The translations under genes were made by a program, and so were the position numbers. The notes under the pieces were generated by a model. It did not search any database, was not told the origin of the DNA, and saw nothing but the letters and a program-made list of their open reading frames with translations. From Sphingomonas mollis (GTDB lineage Bacteria > Pseudomonadota > Alphaproteobacteria > Sphingomonadales > Sphingomonadaceae): DNA of 64,000 nucleotides. The DNA lies in NCBI RefSeq assembly GCF_016427505.1, contig NZ_JAELXS010000005.1, forward strand, positions 62,001-126,000. Reading direction: 5' to 3'. This document shows, one piece after another, positions 1-7,367 of the stretch. How positions within the stretch are numbered: position 1 is the stretch's first letter; each line of letters begins with the position of its first letter.

Positions 1-368
1 CCGAGCAGCGACGACAGGCCGGCGGACTCCGACCCGCCCCGCGTGCGGGCGGTGTTGTTGCCCATGTCGGCCTTGTCGGCGACGTTGATCTTCACGGTCA
101 GGATGTCGCCGTTCCGCGCCGCCCGCTGGTCGCCCAGAAACGCGCCAGCCCCCGCCCGGAACAGCGAGGCACCCGCCGGTGGCGGCGCCGTCGCCTCGCG
201 ACGCTGGACGATGCCGGGGCGGCCGAGCGACTCCTCGATCGACGGCGCATCGGCGGTATCGATCGCGGTCATCTTCGGCGCCTTGCCGACCTGAGCCAGC
301 CGGTCGGTGACGGCGCAGCCGGACAGGGCAACCGCCCCGACAAACAAGACGGGAATGGTGGATTTCAT
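1..368 (-). CDS. flgH: FlgH, flagellar L-ring lipoprotein (partial, C-terminus outside window)
   Basis: FlgH forms the outer-membrane L-ring around the flagellar rod. The visible N-terminal 122 residues start MKSTIPVLF and include a lipoprotein signal with lipobox LSGC at about residue 17. The segment DQRAARNGDILTVKI at about residues 80-94 matches the conserved FlgH core. The gene runs off the left edge of the window, so its end cannot be judged. It lies 17 bases after flgA and is the last visible gene of the leftward flgF-flgG-flgA-flgH operon, the usual order for distal rod and ring genes. Confidence 0.9.
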   Translation of the reverse strand, partial: MKSTIPVLFVGAVALSGCAVTDRLAQVGKAPKMTAIDTADAPSIEESLGRPGIVQRREATAPPPAGASLFRAGAGAFLGDQRAARNGDILTVKINVADKADMGNNTARTRGGSESAGLSSLL

Positions 369-385
369 CGAATTTCCCCGTCCGA

Positions 386-826
386 TCATGGTGCCGTCAC
401 CCGAACCGCGCCGGAGCCTTCGACGACGCCGTCCAGCGTCCGGTTGGTCGATGCGGTGACGACGCGGACCAGATCGCCCATCCCGCCGCTGGTCAGGGCG
501 CGGGCACCGGTGGCGATCACCAGCCCGCCGCTGCGCAGCGTCACGGTCACCGGCTCACCGCGCCGCACCAGTCGCGGCGTCATGACGTCACCGGCGCGCA
601 CGACCGCGCCGATCGCCAGATTGCGCACCGCCTCGCGCCCCGCCGCCTGCCCCGGCGGCAACGCCCCGCTGGCCAGACCGGGGCTGCGCGGTTGCAGCTC
701 GAAATCGGTGGTGGACAATATCTCGCCGCGTTCGATCGGGCGGACCAGCACGGGCGCGGGCGGCGGCTCGACCGCCGCCGGGGCGGCACTGGCAAGCGCC
801 AGCAACAGGGAGGCGACGATGCTCAC
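386..826 (-). CDS. flgA: FlgA, P-ring assembly chaperone
   Basis: FlgA is a periplasmic chaperone needed to build the flagellar P-ring. The 146-residue product begins with a hydrophobic secretion signal (about residues 1-20) and continues into a SAF-type domain, with PIERGEILSTTDFEL and the AVRNLAIGAVVRAGDV segment typical of the family. It is short compared with enterobacterial FlgA, which has an extra N-terminal part; short forms are common in alphaproteobacteria. The start overlaps the flgG stop by four bases (ATGA), implying translational coupling. Assignment rests on the SAF domain and position. Confidence 0.88.
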   Translation of the reverse strand: MSIVASLLLALASAAPAAVEPPPAPVLVRPIERGEILSTTDFELQPRSPGLASGALPPGQAAGREAVRNLAIGAVVRAGDVMTPRLVRRGEPVTVTLRSGGLVIATGARALTSGGMGDLVRVVTASTNRTLDGVVEGSGAVRVTAP

Positions 827-1611
827 CGCAACTGGCTCGACGTGGCGAGCATCTCGTCCGCCGTCTTCACGACGCGGCTGTTCATCTCATAGGCGCGCTG
901 CGCGGTGATGAGCGAGGTGATCTCCGCCACCGGATTGACATTCGACGCCTCGACGAAGCCCTGCAACGTCGTGCCCAGCCCCGGATCGCCCGGCGCCCCG
1001 ACCGTCGGCTGGCCCGATGCTGCGCTGGCGAGCAGGATGTTCTGCCCCTGCGCCTCAAGCCCCGCCTCGTTGACGAAAGTGGCGACCTGCAACTGACCGA
1101 CCGTCTGCATATCGGTGGCGCCGGCGGTCTTCACCTGCACCTGTCCGGTCTTCGAGATCGCGACATCGACCGCGTCGGCGGGGATGGCGATGCCCGGCTG
1201 CACCGGATAGCCGTCCGACGTCACCAGTTCGCCCTGATCGGAAAGCTGGAACGACCCGTCGCGGGTATAGCCGGTCTCTCCGCTCGGCATCGTCACCTGA
1301 AAGAATCCGCGTCCCTGGATCGCCAGATCGTACCGGTTGCCGGTCTGGTTGGGGGCGCCCTGTTCGGTGATGCGGTACACGCCACCCGTCCGCACGCCCG
1401 CGCCGATCTGGATGCCGGTCGGCACCTTGGCCTCGCTCGCGCCGCCCGCCGAGGTGCCGGGGCGGGTTTCCTGCTGATAGAGCAGGTCCTGGAACGCCGC
1501 CCGCTGCCGCTTGAACCCGGTGGTGTTCATGTTGGCGATATTGTTCGAGATGACATCGACATTGGTCTGTTGGGCCAGCATCCCGGTGCTGGCGATCGAA
1601 AGCGTCCGCAT
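823..1611 (-). CDS. flgG: FlgG, flagellar distal rod protein
   Basis: FlgG polymerises into the distal rod that crosses the periplasm. The 262-residue product has the family N-terminus (MRTLSIASTGMLAQQ), the rod-protein signature DVISNNIANMNTTGFKR at about residues 19-35, and the conserved C-terminal helix ASNVNPVAEITSLITAQRAYE. Length matches the usual 260-262 residues, so the protein is complete. It overlaps flgA by four bases and follows flgF by about 26 bases. The N- and C-terminal helices are the parts that pack in the rod core. Confidence 0.97.
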   Translation of the reverse strand: MRTLSIASTGMLAQQTNVDVISNNIANMNTTGFKRQRAAFQDLLYQQETRPGTSAGGASEAKVPTGIQIGAGVRTGGVYRITEQGAPNQTGNRYDLAIQGRGFFQVTMPSGETGYTRDGSFQLSDQGELVTSDGYPVQPGIAIPADAVDVAISKTGQVQVKTAGATDMQTVGQLQVATFVNEAGLEAQGQNILLASAASGQPTVGAPGDPGLGTTLQGFVEASNVNPVAEITSLITAQRAYEMNSRVVKTADEMLATSSQLR

Positions 1612-1637
1612 CGCGCAATTCCTATTCTAGAGTGAAA

Positions 1638-2381
1638 TCAGCCGAGCTTGCCCAGGCGGTCGATCGCGCGCCGGCGCAGATCGTCCATGTCCTGCGACAT
1701 CTTCATGCTGGATTGGTAGGCGCGCAGGATCTCGACCATCTGCGTGGTCTCGACGATCGGCTCGACGTTCGATGCCTCGATCCCGCCGTTGCGCAACCTG
1801 GTGTCGGCCGCCGCCAGTTCACGGCCGTTGCTGGCGGTCATCAGGCCATCGCCGCGCGGCGTGACCATGCGTTCGTCGTCGAACACGGTCACCGCGATGC
1901 GGCCGACCGGGCCATCCTTGGTTGCGACGGTGCCGTCGTTGCCGATGGTCAGCGTCGCCAGCTGGTCGGCCGGCACCGCGATCGGTCGCCCGCCCTCGCC
2001 CAGGATGCGCTGCCCGCCGGCGGTGGTCAGTTCGCCCGCCTGATTGGTCTTCACGAAACCGGCGCGGGTATAGGCGGTGCCGCCGTCCGGCGCCTCGACC
2101 GCCAGATAACCGGGGCCGTCGATCATCACGTCCATCGGATTGCCCGTCGACTGGAACGATCCGGCGGCGGTGTCGTGCATCGCGCCGTAATCCAGCACGA
2201 ACGACGTCTTGCGCGCGGCCTCGACCGCGTTCTCCGTCGATTGCTCGACAAACTCGCGAAACACCGGCCGCTCCCGCTTGAACCCGGCGGTGCTCATATT
2301 GGCCATGTTGTTGGCCGCCACGTCCAGCTTGCGCCGGAGCGCCTGCTCCTGGCTCAGCAATACATAGGAGGATATGTCCAT
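1638..2381 (-). CDS. flgF: FlgF, flagellar proximal rod protein
   Basis: FlgF is a proximal rod subunit, homologous to FlgG. The 247-residue product shows the rod signature VAANNMANMSTAGFKRE at about residues 21-37 and the C-terminal motif EASNVEPIVETTQMVEILRAY. It is the first gene of the leftward flgF-G-A-H operon. Its start faces fliL across an intergenic stretch of about 130 bases that must hold promoters for both directions. FlgF and FlgG are distinguished here by the MDISSYVLLSQEQALRRKLD N-terminus and by gene order. Confidence 0.95.
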   Translation of the reverse strand: MDISSYVLLSQEQALRRKLDVAANNMANMSTAGFKRERPVFREFVEQSTENAVEAARKTSFVLDYGAMHDTAAGSFQSTGNPMDVMIDGPGYLAVEAPDGGTAYTRAGFVKTNQAGELTTAGGQRILGEGGRPIAVPADQLATLTIGNDGTVATKDGPVGRIAVTVFDDERMVTPRGDGLMTASNGRELAAADTRLRNGGIEASNVEPIVETTQMVEILRAYQSSMKMSQDMDDLRRRAIDRLGKLG

Positions 2382-2440
2382 CCCGGCCTCGTTTCCCTCG
2401 ACGTCGCTTTTCCGTCGCTAGGCAAAAACTGCCTGCCGAC

Positions 2441-2454
2441 CGTCCTATAATAGG
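2441..2454 (+). promoter_or_regulatory. Candidate fliL promoter -10 box (CGTCCTATAATAGG)
   Basis: A perfect TATAAT lies at 2446-2451, about 60 bases before the preferred fliL start, within the divergent flgF/fliL gap. No convincing -35 is visible; 17 bases upstream the sequence is only A-rich. The surrounding CGTCCTATAA recurs upstream of other motility genes in this window, near 17805-17857, 14485-14498 and 20527-20542. Assignment is by pattern only. Confidence 0.4.
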
Positions 2455-2509
2455 TGGGAGAATGGGGAGCCGGTCGGTCGCCCCATGGTTTCGGAAAGGG
2501 AATGGCCCA

Positions 2510-3064
2510 GTGTCGAACGGACTGGATATCGAGGAGGTGGACGGTGCAAAGCCACCGCCGGCCAGGAACAGGAAGAAGCTCGTCATCATCGGCGCGGCGG
2601 CGGCGGTCCTGCTGCTCGGCGGCGGCGGTGGCGCGTATATGATGATGGGCGGCACCCCCGCCGCCGCCGAGGAAGGCGGCCATGGCGACGCCAGGAAAGA
2701 AGTGGCCGCCAAGGAGGACGGCGGCGAAGGCGGTCATGGCGGTGGCGAGGGCAAGGACGCCGACACCCCGTTCGATGTGCCGCCGCTGCTCGTGAACCTG
2801 CGCACCGCCGATGGCACGCCGCACTTCCTGAAGGTGCACGTCATGCTCGTCCCCGGCCCCGACAGCTCGCTGGAGGGGATGAAGGACAGCCTGCCCGTCC
2901 TGCTCGACGCCTATCAGCCGTTCCTGCGCGAATTGCGACCGGAGGACCTGTCCGGGTCCGCCGCCGTGTTCCGCATCAAGGAGGAACTGCTGGTCCGGTC
3001 GCGCGCGGCGATCGGCGAGGGCAAGGTCAAGGAAATTCTGGTACAGGACCTGATCCAGCAGTGA
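2510..3064 (+). CDS. fliL: FliL, flagellar stator-associated membrane protein
   Basis: FliL is a single-span inner-membrane protein that surrounds or supports the MotAB stator. The product has a basic stretch (ARNRKK), one transmembrane segment (LVIIGAAAAVLLLGGGGGAY), a Gly/His/Glu-rich periplasmic linker, and a FliL domain beginning PPLLVNLRTADG with the motif FLKVHVMLV. A GTG at 2510 is preferred as start because GGAAAGGG lies just upstream; an ATG at 2462 would add 16 residues. The stop overlaps the fliM GTG start (GTGA). It opens the fliL-fliM-DUF6468-motE operon. Confidence 0.9.
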   Translation: MSNGLDIEEVDGAKPPPARNRKKLVIIGAAAAVLLLGGGGGAYMMMGGTPAAAEEGGHGDARKEVAAKEDGGEGGHGGGEGKDADTPFDVPPLLVNLRTADGTPHFLKVHVMLVPGPDSSLEGMKDSLPVLLDAYQPFLRELRPEDLSGSAAVFRIKEELLVRSRAAIGEGKVKEILVQDLIQQ

Positions 3065-4083
3065 GCGATCCCTTCGAAGAATTCGACGATTTCGCCCTGC
3101 CCGAACCGCCGATCGCGGCGATGGGCGACGGCGTCCTCGATCAGGCCGGCATCGACGCGCTGTTCGGCGATGTCGGCGGCCCCGCCCGCCCGCGCAGCGG
3201 CCTGAAGGCGGTCATCGAATCCGACGTCATCAGTTACGAACGACTGCCGATGCTGGAGGTGGTGTACGACCGGATGATCCGCTCGTTCGCCACGTCGATG
3301 CGCAACCTGACGTCCGATGCGATCGACGTCAGTCTGGAAGAGATCACCTCGATCCGCTTCGGTGACTTCGTCAATCGCATCGCCCTGCCGGCGATGATCG
3401 GCGTGTTCCGGGTCGAGGAATGGCGCAACTATGGCCTCATCACCGTCGAATCGAGCCTGATCTATTCGGTGGTCGATGCGCTGCTCGGCGGTCGCAAGAG
3501 CAGCGGCCGGACGATGATCGACGGTCGCGCGTTCACGGGGATCGAGGTGGGGCTGGTCGGCCGGATGCTGACGCTCGCGCTGTCCGATCTCGGCCAGTCG
3601 ATGGCGCCGATCACGCCGGCGACGATGGAGCTGGAACGGATCGAAACCAGCCCCCGCTTCGCGTCGATCGCCGGGCCGACCAACATCTGCGCGGTCGCCA
3701 CCTTGCGCGTCGACATGGAGGGACGCGGCGGGTGTTTCAGCGTCCTGTTGCCCTATGCCACGATCGAACCGGTCCGCCGCGTGCTGGGCCAGCGCTTCAT
3801 GGGCGAGAAACAGGGGCCGGAAAATATCTGGGGCGCACACATGGCCACCGAGATCGCCAAGACCGAGGTGTCGGTCGAGGTCGTGCTGGGCGAAACCCAG
3901 ATGACCCTGGGCGAGGTGCAGGCGTTCCAGGTCGGACGCACGCTGACGCTGGGCAAACGGCCCGATGATCCCCTAGAGGTCCATGTCGGCGGCATCCCGC
4001 TCGGCCTGGCCCAGATCGGCCAGCGGAGCAGCAAGGTGGCCGTCCGGCTATCGACCGACATCGCCAAAGGCCCCCTGACATGA
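3061..4083 (+). CDS. fliM: FliM, flagellar motor switch protein
   Basis: FliM is the middle C-ring subunit that binds phosphorylated CheY and FliG to reverse or stop the motor. The 340-residue protein contains the N-terminal segment VLDQAGIDALFGD, the central CheC-like domain (LPMLEVVYDRMIRSFATSMR, SLIYSVVDALLGG, FTGIEVGLVGRM) and a C-terminal SpoA domain (TLGEVQAFQVGRTLTLGK). The start is a GTG overlapping the fliL stop; the open frame extends further upstream, but that part is the shadow of fliL. No fliN is visible downstream. Confidence 0.96.
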   Translation: MSDPFEEFDDFALPEPPIAAMGDGVLDQAGIDALFGDVGGPARPRSGLKAVIESDVISYERLPMLEVVYDRMIRSFATSMRNLTSDAIDVSLEEITSIRFGDFVNRIALPAMIGVFRVEEWRNYGLITVESSLIYSVVDALLGGRKSSGRTMIDGRAFTGIEVGLVGRMLTLALSDLGQSMAPITPATMELERIETSPRFASIAGPTNICAVATLRVDMEGRGGCFSVLLPYATIEPVRRVLGQRFMGEKQGPENIWGAHMATEIAKTEVSVEVVLGETQMTLGEVQAFQVGRTLTLGKRPDDPLEVHVGGIPLGLAQIGQRSSKVAVRLSTDIAKGPLT

Positions 4084-4093
4084 GCTTCCTGCC

Positions 4094-4444
4094 ATGAATT
4101 TCGCGACGCTCACCAACCTCGTCACCATCATCCTGTGCGCCGCCGTGCTGGTGCAGAGCGTGCGGATGATGAAATCGCTGAAGGTGGTACAGCCCAGCGC
4201 GCTGGCCGAAATGGTCGGCGCCCTCGACAACAGCACCGCGCAGGCGCGCACGGTGCTGGCCGAACTGCGTCGCGCGCTCGCCGAATGCTCTGGGTCCGCG
4301 CGCGTGCTGACCGACGGCAAGGCGATCTGCGACGAGCTGACCGTGATGGTCGGCATCGCCAATGCCTCCGCCGACCGGATGGCCGATGCCGCAGAGGCCG
4401 CGCGCCGCGCCCGTGCCGACGATCAATCCGGCGGCTGGGCATGA
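4094..4444 (+). CDS. DUF6468-type flagellar-locus membrane protein
   Basis: The 116-residue protein has one N-terminal transmembrane helix (LTNLVTIILCAAVLVQSVRMM) followed by a long predicted helix rich in Ala, Arg and Glu, probably a coiled coil. It matches the general form of DUF6468 proteins found beside fliM and motE in alphaproteobacteria. Their biochemical role is not established. It starts 10 bases after fliM and its stop overlaps the next gene (ATGA), so it is part of the same operon. A role at the motor or export gate is inferred from context only. Confidence 0.7.
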   Translation: MNFATLTNLVTIILCAAVLVQSVRMMKSLKVVQPSALAEMVGALDNSTAQARTVLAELRRALAECSGSARVLTDGKAICDELTVMVGIANASADRMADAAEAARRARADDQSGGWA

Positions 4445-4986
4445 GCCGGCGTCCCTCGCTCCTGCTGCTCACCGCCTTTTCGGCGGCGGTCGCGACGGTG
4501 GGCAACACCGTCGGCCTCGCCGCGACCGCGCCCGGTATCGGCGATGCGCCGACCTCGCGTCTGGGCGTGGCGATCGGCGACGACATGAAGGCGCGCGATC
4601 AGGCGGCGGCCCGCCGCGGCCGCGCGCTCGACCTGCGCGAACAGGCGGCACGCGCGGCGGAGGCGCGGCTGAAACCAGCCGACGGCACCACTCCCGCCGC
4701 CGCCCCCGGCACCGCCCCGCCCCCGACGGGCGAGGCCGCGAGCGCGGGGCCGGACCAGTATGACGACCTCGCCCGCATCTATCAGGTGATGAAGCCGACC
4801 GCCGCCGCCGTGGTGCTGGAACAGCTCGATCTCGACGTACAGATGCGCGTCGCGCAAAAGATGCGCGAACGATCGACCGCGATGATCCTGGCGGCGATGA
4901 CGCCCAAGGGCGCCGCCGCCCTGACCATGGCCATGGCCCGCCGCCGCGCCGCCCCCACGGTCGCGGCCGTGCCGGCCCGCCGCTAG
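4441..4986 (+). CDS. MotE-like protein (MgtE N-domain-like)
   Basis: The 181-residue protein has a secretion signal or membrane anchor (about residues 1-28), a charged Ala/Arg helix, an Ala/Pro linker, and a C-terminal domain: YDDLARIYQVMKPTAAAVVLEQLDLDVQMRVAQKMRERSTAMILAAM. This domain resembles the MgtE N-terminal fold of MotE. In rhizobia MotE is a periplasmic chaperone of MotC. Start ATG at 4441 overlaps the preceding stop. It ends just before a long palindromic repeat and converges on the PilZ gene. The exact function in an organism with no visible motC is unknown. Confidence 0.75.
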   Translation: MSRRPSLLLLTAFSAAVATVGNTVGLAATAPGIGDAPTSRLGVAIGDDMKARDQAAARRGRALDLREQAARAAEARLKPADGTTPAAAPGTAPPPTGEAASAGPDQYDDLARIYQVMKPTAAAVVLEQLDLDVQMRVAQKMRERSTAMILAAMTPKGAAALTMAMARRRAAPTVAAVPARR

Positions 4987-4990
4987 CCCG

Positions 4991-5073
4991 ACCCGTCATT
5001 GCGAGCGTAGCGAAGCAACCCAGAGTACCGCACGGCGCCCCTGGGTTGCTTCGCTACGCTCGCAATGACGGGT
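4991..5073. repeat. Long perfect inverted repeat (family A, copy 1)
   Basis: Arms 4991-5023 and 5041-5073 are perfect 33-base reverse complements around a 17-base spacer. The core reads TCATTGCGAGCGTAGCGAAG. The repeat lies between the convergent motE-like and PilZ genes, where it could stop transcription from both sides. A diverged second copy lies at 31276-31347. Similar GTCATTGCGAGCG elements are common in alphaproteobacterial intergenic DNA. Confidence 0.95.
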
Positions 5074-5086
5074 GACTAGACCGCCG

Positions 5087-5713
5087 TCACTCCGCCGCGA
5101 AGCGCGCGGACAGATCGGCCTGCCACGCCGACAGTTCGTCGAACGACAGCATCTCGGTAAACGCGAACCCCGCCTCGCCGTCGCAAGACCAGCGCAGCGT
5201 CGCGTGGCGTGCCGCCAGACCGGGGATGGTGACGCGCACCTGCGTGCCGACCGGCGGCGGCGACGTGATGCCCAGCCGGCATCCCGATTGCGACAGGTCG
5301 CGCAACAGCGGCACCGTCGTCTGGCCCAGATGCCACAACAGCACCGGGCAGGTCGCCGACAGTCGCGGTGCGCGGGGTCGCCGCTCCGGGTCCTGCGCGC
5401 CGCCATGCAACAACGTGGGCACGTCGATGGGATCGGAGAACATCATCCCCGCCCGCCGTGGCTGGGTCCAGGTCACCGCGCCTTGCAGTACGCTCAGGTT
5501 GCGCAGTTCGATGCGGACATGCTCGCCCACGGTCAGCGGCGCATCGCATTCCGCCATCAGCCCGCCCGACGACAGGTTGCGCACGCGGCATACCCAGTCG
5601 CCGCCCGCCGTCACCATCCGCCCCAGCAGCAGGATGGTCGTCAGTCGCGGCTCCCGCGCCACGGAGACGGGACGCGGGACATAATCGTCGTCGGCGGCGG
5701 TGAAGGTCGTCAT
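5087..5713 (-). CDS. Tandem PilZ-domain protein
   Basis: PilZ domains typically bind cyclic di-GMP and couple it to motility. The 208-residue protein appears to hold two copies. The first, about residues 20-105, has NLSSGG; the second, about 110-200, has DLSQSG. Both fit the (D/N)xSxxG half of the ligand motif. The arginine half (RxxxR) is not clean in either copy: REPR and ERRPRAPR are the nearest, so binding is uncertain. The ATG at 5713 was chosen because upstream extension runs into the neighbouring gene. It is the last gene of the 13-gene motility operon, suggesting a brake or tuning role. Confidence 0.8.
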   Translation of the reverse strand: MTTFTAADDDYVPRPVSVAREPRLTTILLLGRMVTAGGDWVCRVRNLSSGGLMAECDAPLTVGEHVRIELRNLSVLQGAVTWTQPRRAGMMFSDPIDVPTLLHGGAQDPERRPRAPRLSATCPVLLWHLGQTTVPLLRDLSQSGCRLGITSPPPVGTQVRVTIPGLAARHATLRWSCDGEAGFAFTEMLSFDELSAWQADLSARFAAE

Positions 5714-5732
5714 CGGCCTGTTTCCTGTGTCG

Positions 5733-6164
5733 TCACGCCGGCTCGGCACGGGTGATGGCGACGCGCCTGACCACGCCCTTGCCCATCGCCTCGGGGGCGG
5801 CGGCCTGCACCACCCGGCGCAGGCCATCGATATTGGGGAGCATCCCGTCCGGCCCGGCGGCCAGCGGCGTCCGGTAAGTCCGCATGTTGATCGCATGCAG
5901 CAGCAGCGGCAGCTTCAGCGTGACCGCGGCGACCTGATCCTCCGGCACCTCCAGATCCAGGTCGAACGACACATATCCGGCCAGCCGGCCATCCTGCAGC
6001 ACCATCGGCGCGCTGATCTTCTGCGCCGGCACGAACGCCATCACCGGCTCGACCGGGGCCCTGGGCGCCGGCGGCCCGAGCACGCGCAGCGTCGCCACCG
6101 CCGCCCCGCCGCCGACACCGCCGCCCAGCACCAGCATCACCAGATACAGGATGATCTTCTTCAT
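5733..6164 (-). CDS. Single-span membrane protein, FliL-like (tentative)
   Basis: This 143-residue protein starts with a transmembrane helix (IILYLVMLVLGGGVGGGAAV) and has a periplasmic domain. The segment GYVSFDLDLEVPEDQVAAV followed by LPLLLHAINMRTYRTPL recalls the strand-helix layout of FliL. The C-terminal part LRRVVQAAAPEAMGKGVVRRVAI also fits a FliL-type end. A true fliL exists at 2510, so this would be a second, diverged copy or an unrelated stator accessory. It sits 6 bases after motB, in keeping with a stator role. Recognition is by form rather than by a strong signature. Confidence 0.55.
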   Translation of the reverse strand: MKKIILYLVMLVLGGGVGGGAAVATLRVLGPPAPRAPVEPVMAFVPAQKISAPMVLQDGRLAGYVSFDLDLEVPEDQVAAVTLKLPLLLHAINMRTYRTPLAAGPDGMLPNIDGLRRVVQAAAPEAMGKGVVRRVAITRAEPA

Positions 6165-6170
6165 CGCCGG

Positions 6171-7052
6171 TCAGAACCGGAAACTGGCATCGATCGGCAA
6201 CGACGGCGCCGCGCCCTTGGCCACGATCGTGATGCGGCGGTTCTCCGGCCGGTCGGGCTGGTCGGGATAGACCGGCCGCGTATCCGCCATCGCCACCATC
6301 TCGGCAAAGCGACCCACCGGCAGGCCCGCCGCGATCATCGCGATCCGCGCGGCCAGCGCGCGTTCGCCCGACAATCGCCAGTTCGCCTCGTCGCCGCCGT
6401 TGCCGACGCCGTTGGTATGCCCCTCGATCACGATCTGCGCGTCGGACTTGACCAGCTTGCCCGCCACCCGCGCCAGCATCTCGCGCGCGAAGGGGTTCAG
6501 GATCGCGGTGCCGTCCTTGAACATCGACCGCGCGGCGGTGTCGGTCAGGCTGATGCGCAATCCGTCGCGATCCTCCTCGATCCGCATCTGGCGGCGGCCC
6601 TGATCGTCGGGCGGCAGGCTGTCGATCGCGACGCGCAGTTCCTGCGCCGCCACCCGCAGCGACGCATCGGGGATGTTGGCGCTGCCCCCGCGCGATGTAC
6701 CGGCGGTCGCGGCCTTGGTGCTCGGCTGGCCCTTGGGCGCCTGCACCGATTCCGATTGCGCGCGCCGGCCATGGCCGCCCGCGCCCGGCATCCCGCTGAC
6801 GCCGCTGATCGACGACGACGCATCCGTGGTCTGCGACAGCGACGTGGCCGACGATGGCGAGAAATACTCCGCCAGCCCCTTTTGCCGCTGCTTGTCGGGA
6901 TTGCTGATGAGCCACAGCAACAGAAAGAACGCCATCATCGCCGTCACGAAATCGGCATAGGCGACCTTCCACGCGCCGCCATGATGCCCGCCCACGATCT
7001 TCTTGACGCGGCGGATGACGATCGGGCGGGTGTTGGCGCCGGTCGCGGCCAT
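6171..7052 (-). CDS. motB: MotB, stator peptidoglycan-anchored subunit
   Basis: MotB with MotA forms the ion channel that drives flagellar rotation. The 293-residue protein has the N-terminal motif WKVAYADFVTAMMAFFLLLW, in which the Asp of YADF is the ion-binding residue. A Ser/Gly-rich linker follows, then an OmpA-like peptidoglycan-binding domain with IVIEGHTNGVG and NWRLSGERAL. The start overlaps the preceding stop by one base (TAATG). motA lies about 6.5 kb upstream at the head of the same operon, so the stator genes bracket the che genes. Confidence 0.95.
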   Translation of the reverse strand: MAATGANTRPIVIRRVKKIVGGHHGGAWKVAYADFVTAMMAFFLLLWLISNPDKQRQKGLAEYFSPSSATSLSQTTDASSSISGVSGMPGAGGHGRRAQSESVQAPKGQPSTKAATAGTSRGGSANIPDASLRVAAQELRVAIDSLPPDDQGRRQMRIEEDRDGLRISLTDTAARSMFKDGTAILNPFAREMLARVAGKLVKSDAQIVIEGHTNGVGNGGDEANWRLSGERALAARIAMIAAGLPVGRFAEMVAMADTRPVYPDQPDRPENRRITIVAKGAAPSLPIDASFRF

Positions 7053-7357
7053 TATGCCGCCGCGGCCAGCGCGACGCGCAGGCGTTGCTGCACCGTGCCC
7101 AGCCGTACCGAATCGACCGCGTCATGCGGATCGCGGCCGACCGCCAGCCGGTCGAGCAGCGCCGCGCTTTCGTCGGTGCACTGGACCAGCATGTCGAACG
7201 CCTGGAACTGTTCCAGATAGCGGTTCACGAAATCCTCGTCACCGACGAGCATTTCCGCCAGCCGTTCGATCGCCGTGCGGACATGGCGAAGCTCGGCCGC
7301 GATGGCGGCCTGCAGGGGGGCGACGAGATGCGGGTGAGCCATGGGTTGCGGGACCAT
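7052..7357 (-). CDS. Small unknown protein between cheD and motB
   Basis: The product is about 101 residues, mostly predicted helix, with no signal or membrane span. Visible features are LRHVRTAIERLAEMLVGDEDF, YLEQFQAFDMLVQCTDESAALLDRLA, and an Ala-rich end. I do not recognise the family. The start is uncertain: ATG at 7357 or 7342, neither with a clear ribosome site. The gene is 10 bases after cheD and one base into motB, so it is almost certainly co-transcribed. The QFQAFDMLVQ helix is loosely like the phosphatase helix region of CheZ-type proteins, but that is speculation. Confidence 0.65.
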   Translation of the reverse strand: MVPQPMAHPHLVAPLQAAIAAELRHVRTAIERLAEMLVGDEDFVNRYLEQFQAFDMLVQCTDESAALLDRLAVGRDPHDAVDSVRLGTVQQRLRVALAAAA

Positions 7358-7367
7358 CACGGGGGTT

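Noticed and set aside
2382..2461. Possible sigma-54 promoter (GG-N10-GC) in the flgF/fliL gap
   Set aside because: The nearest GG...GC spacing on either strand is 8 or 12, not 10.
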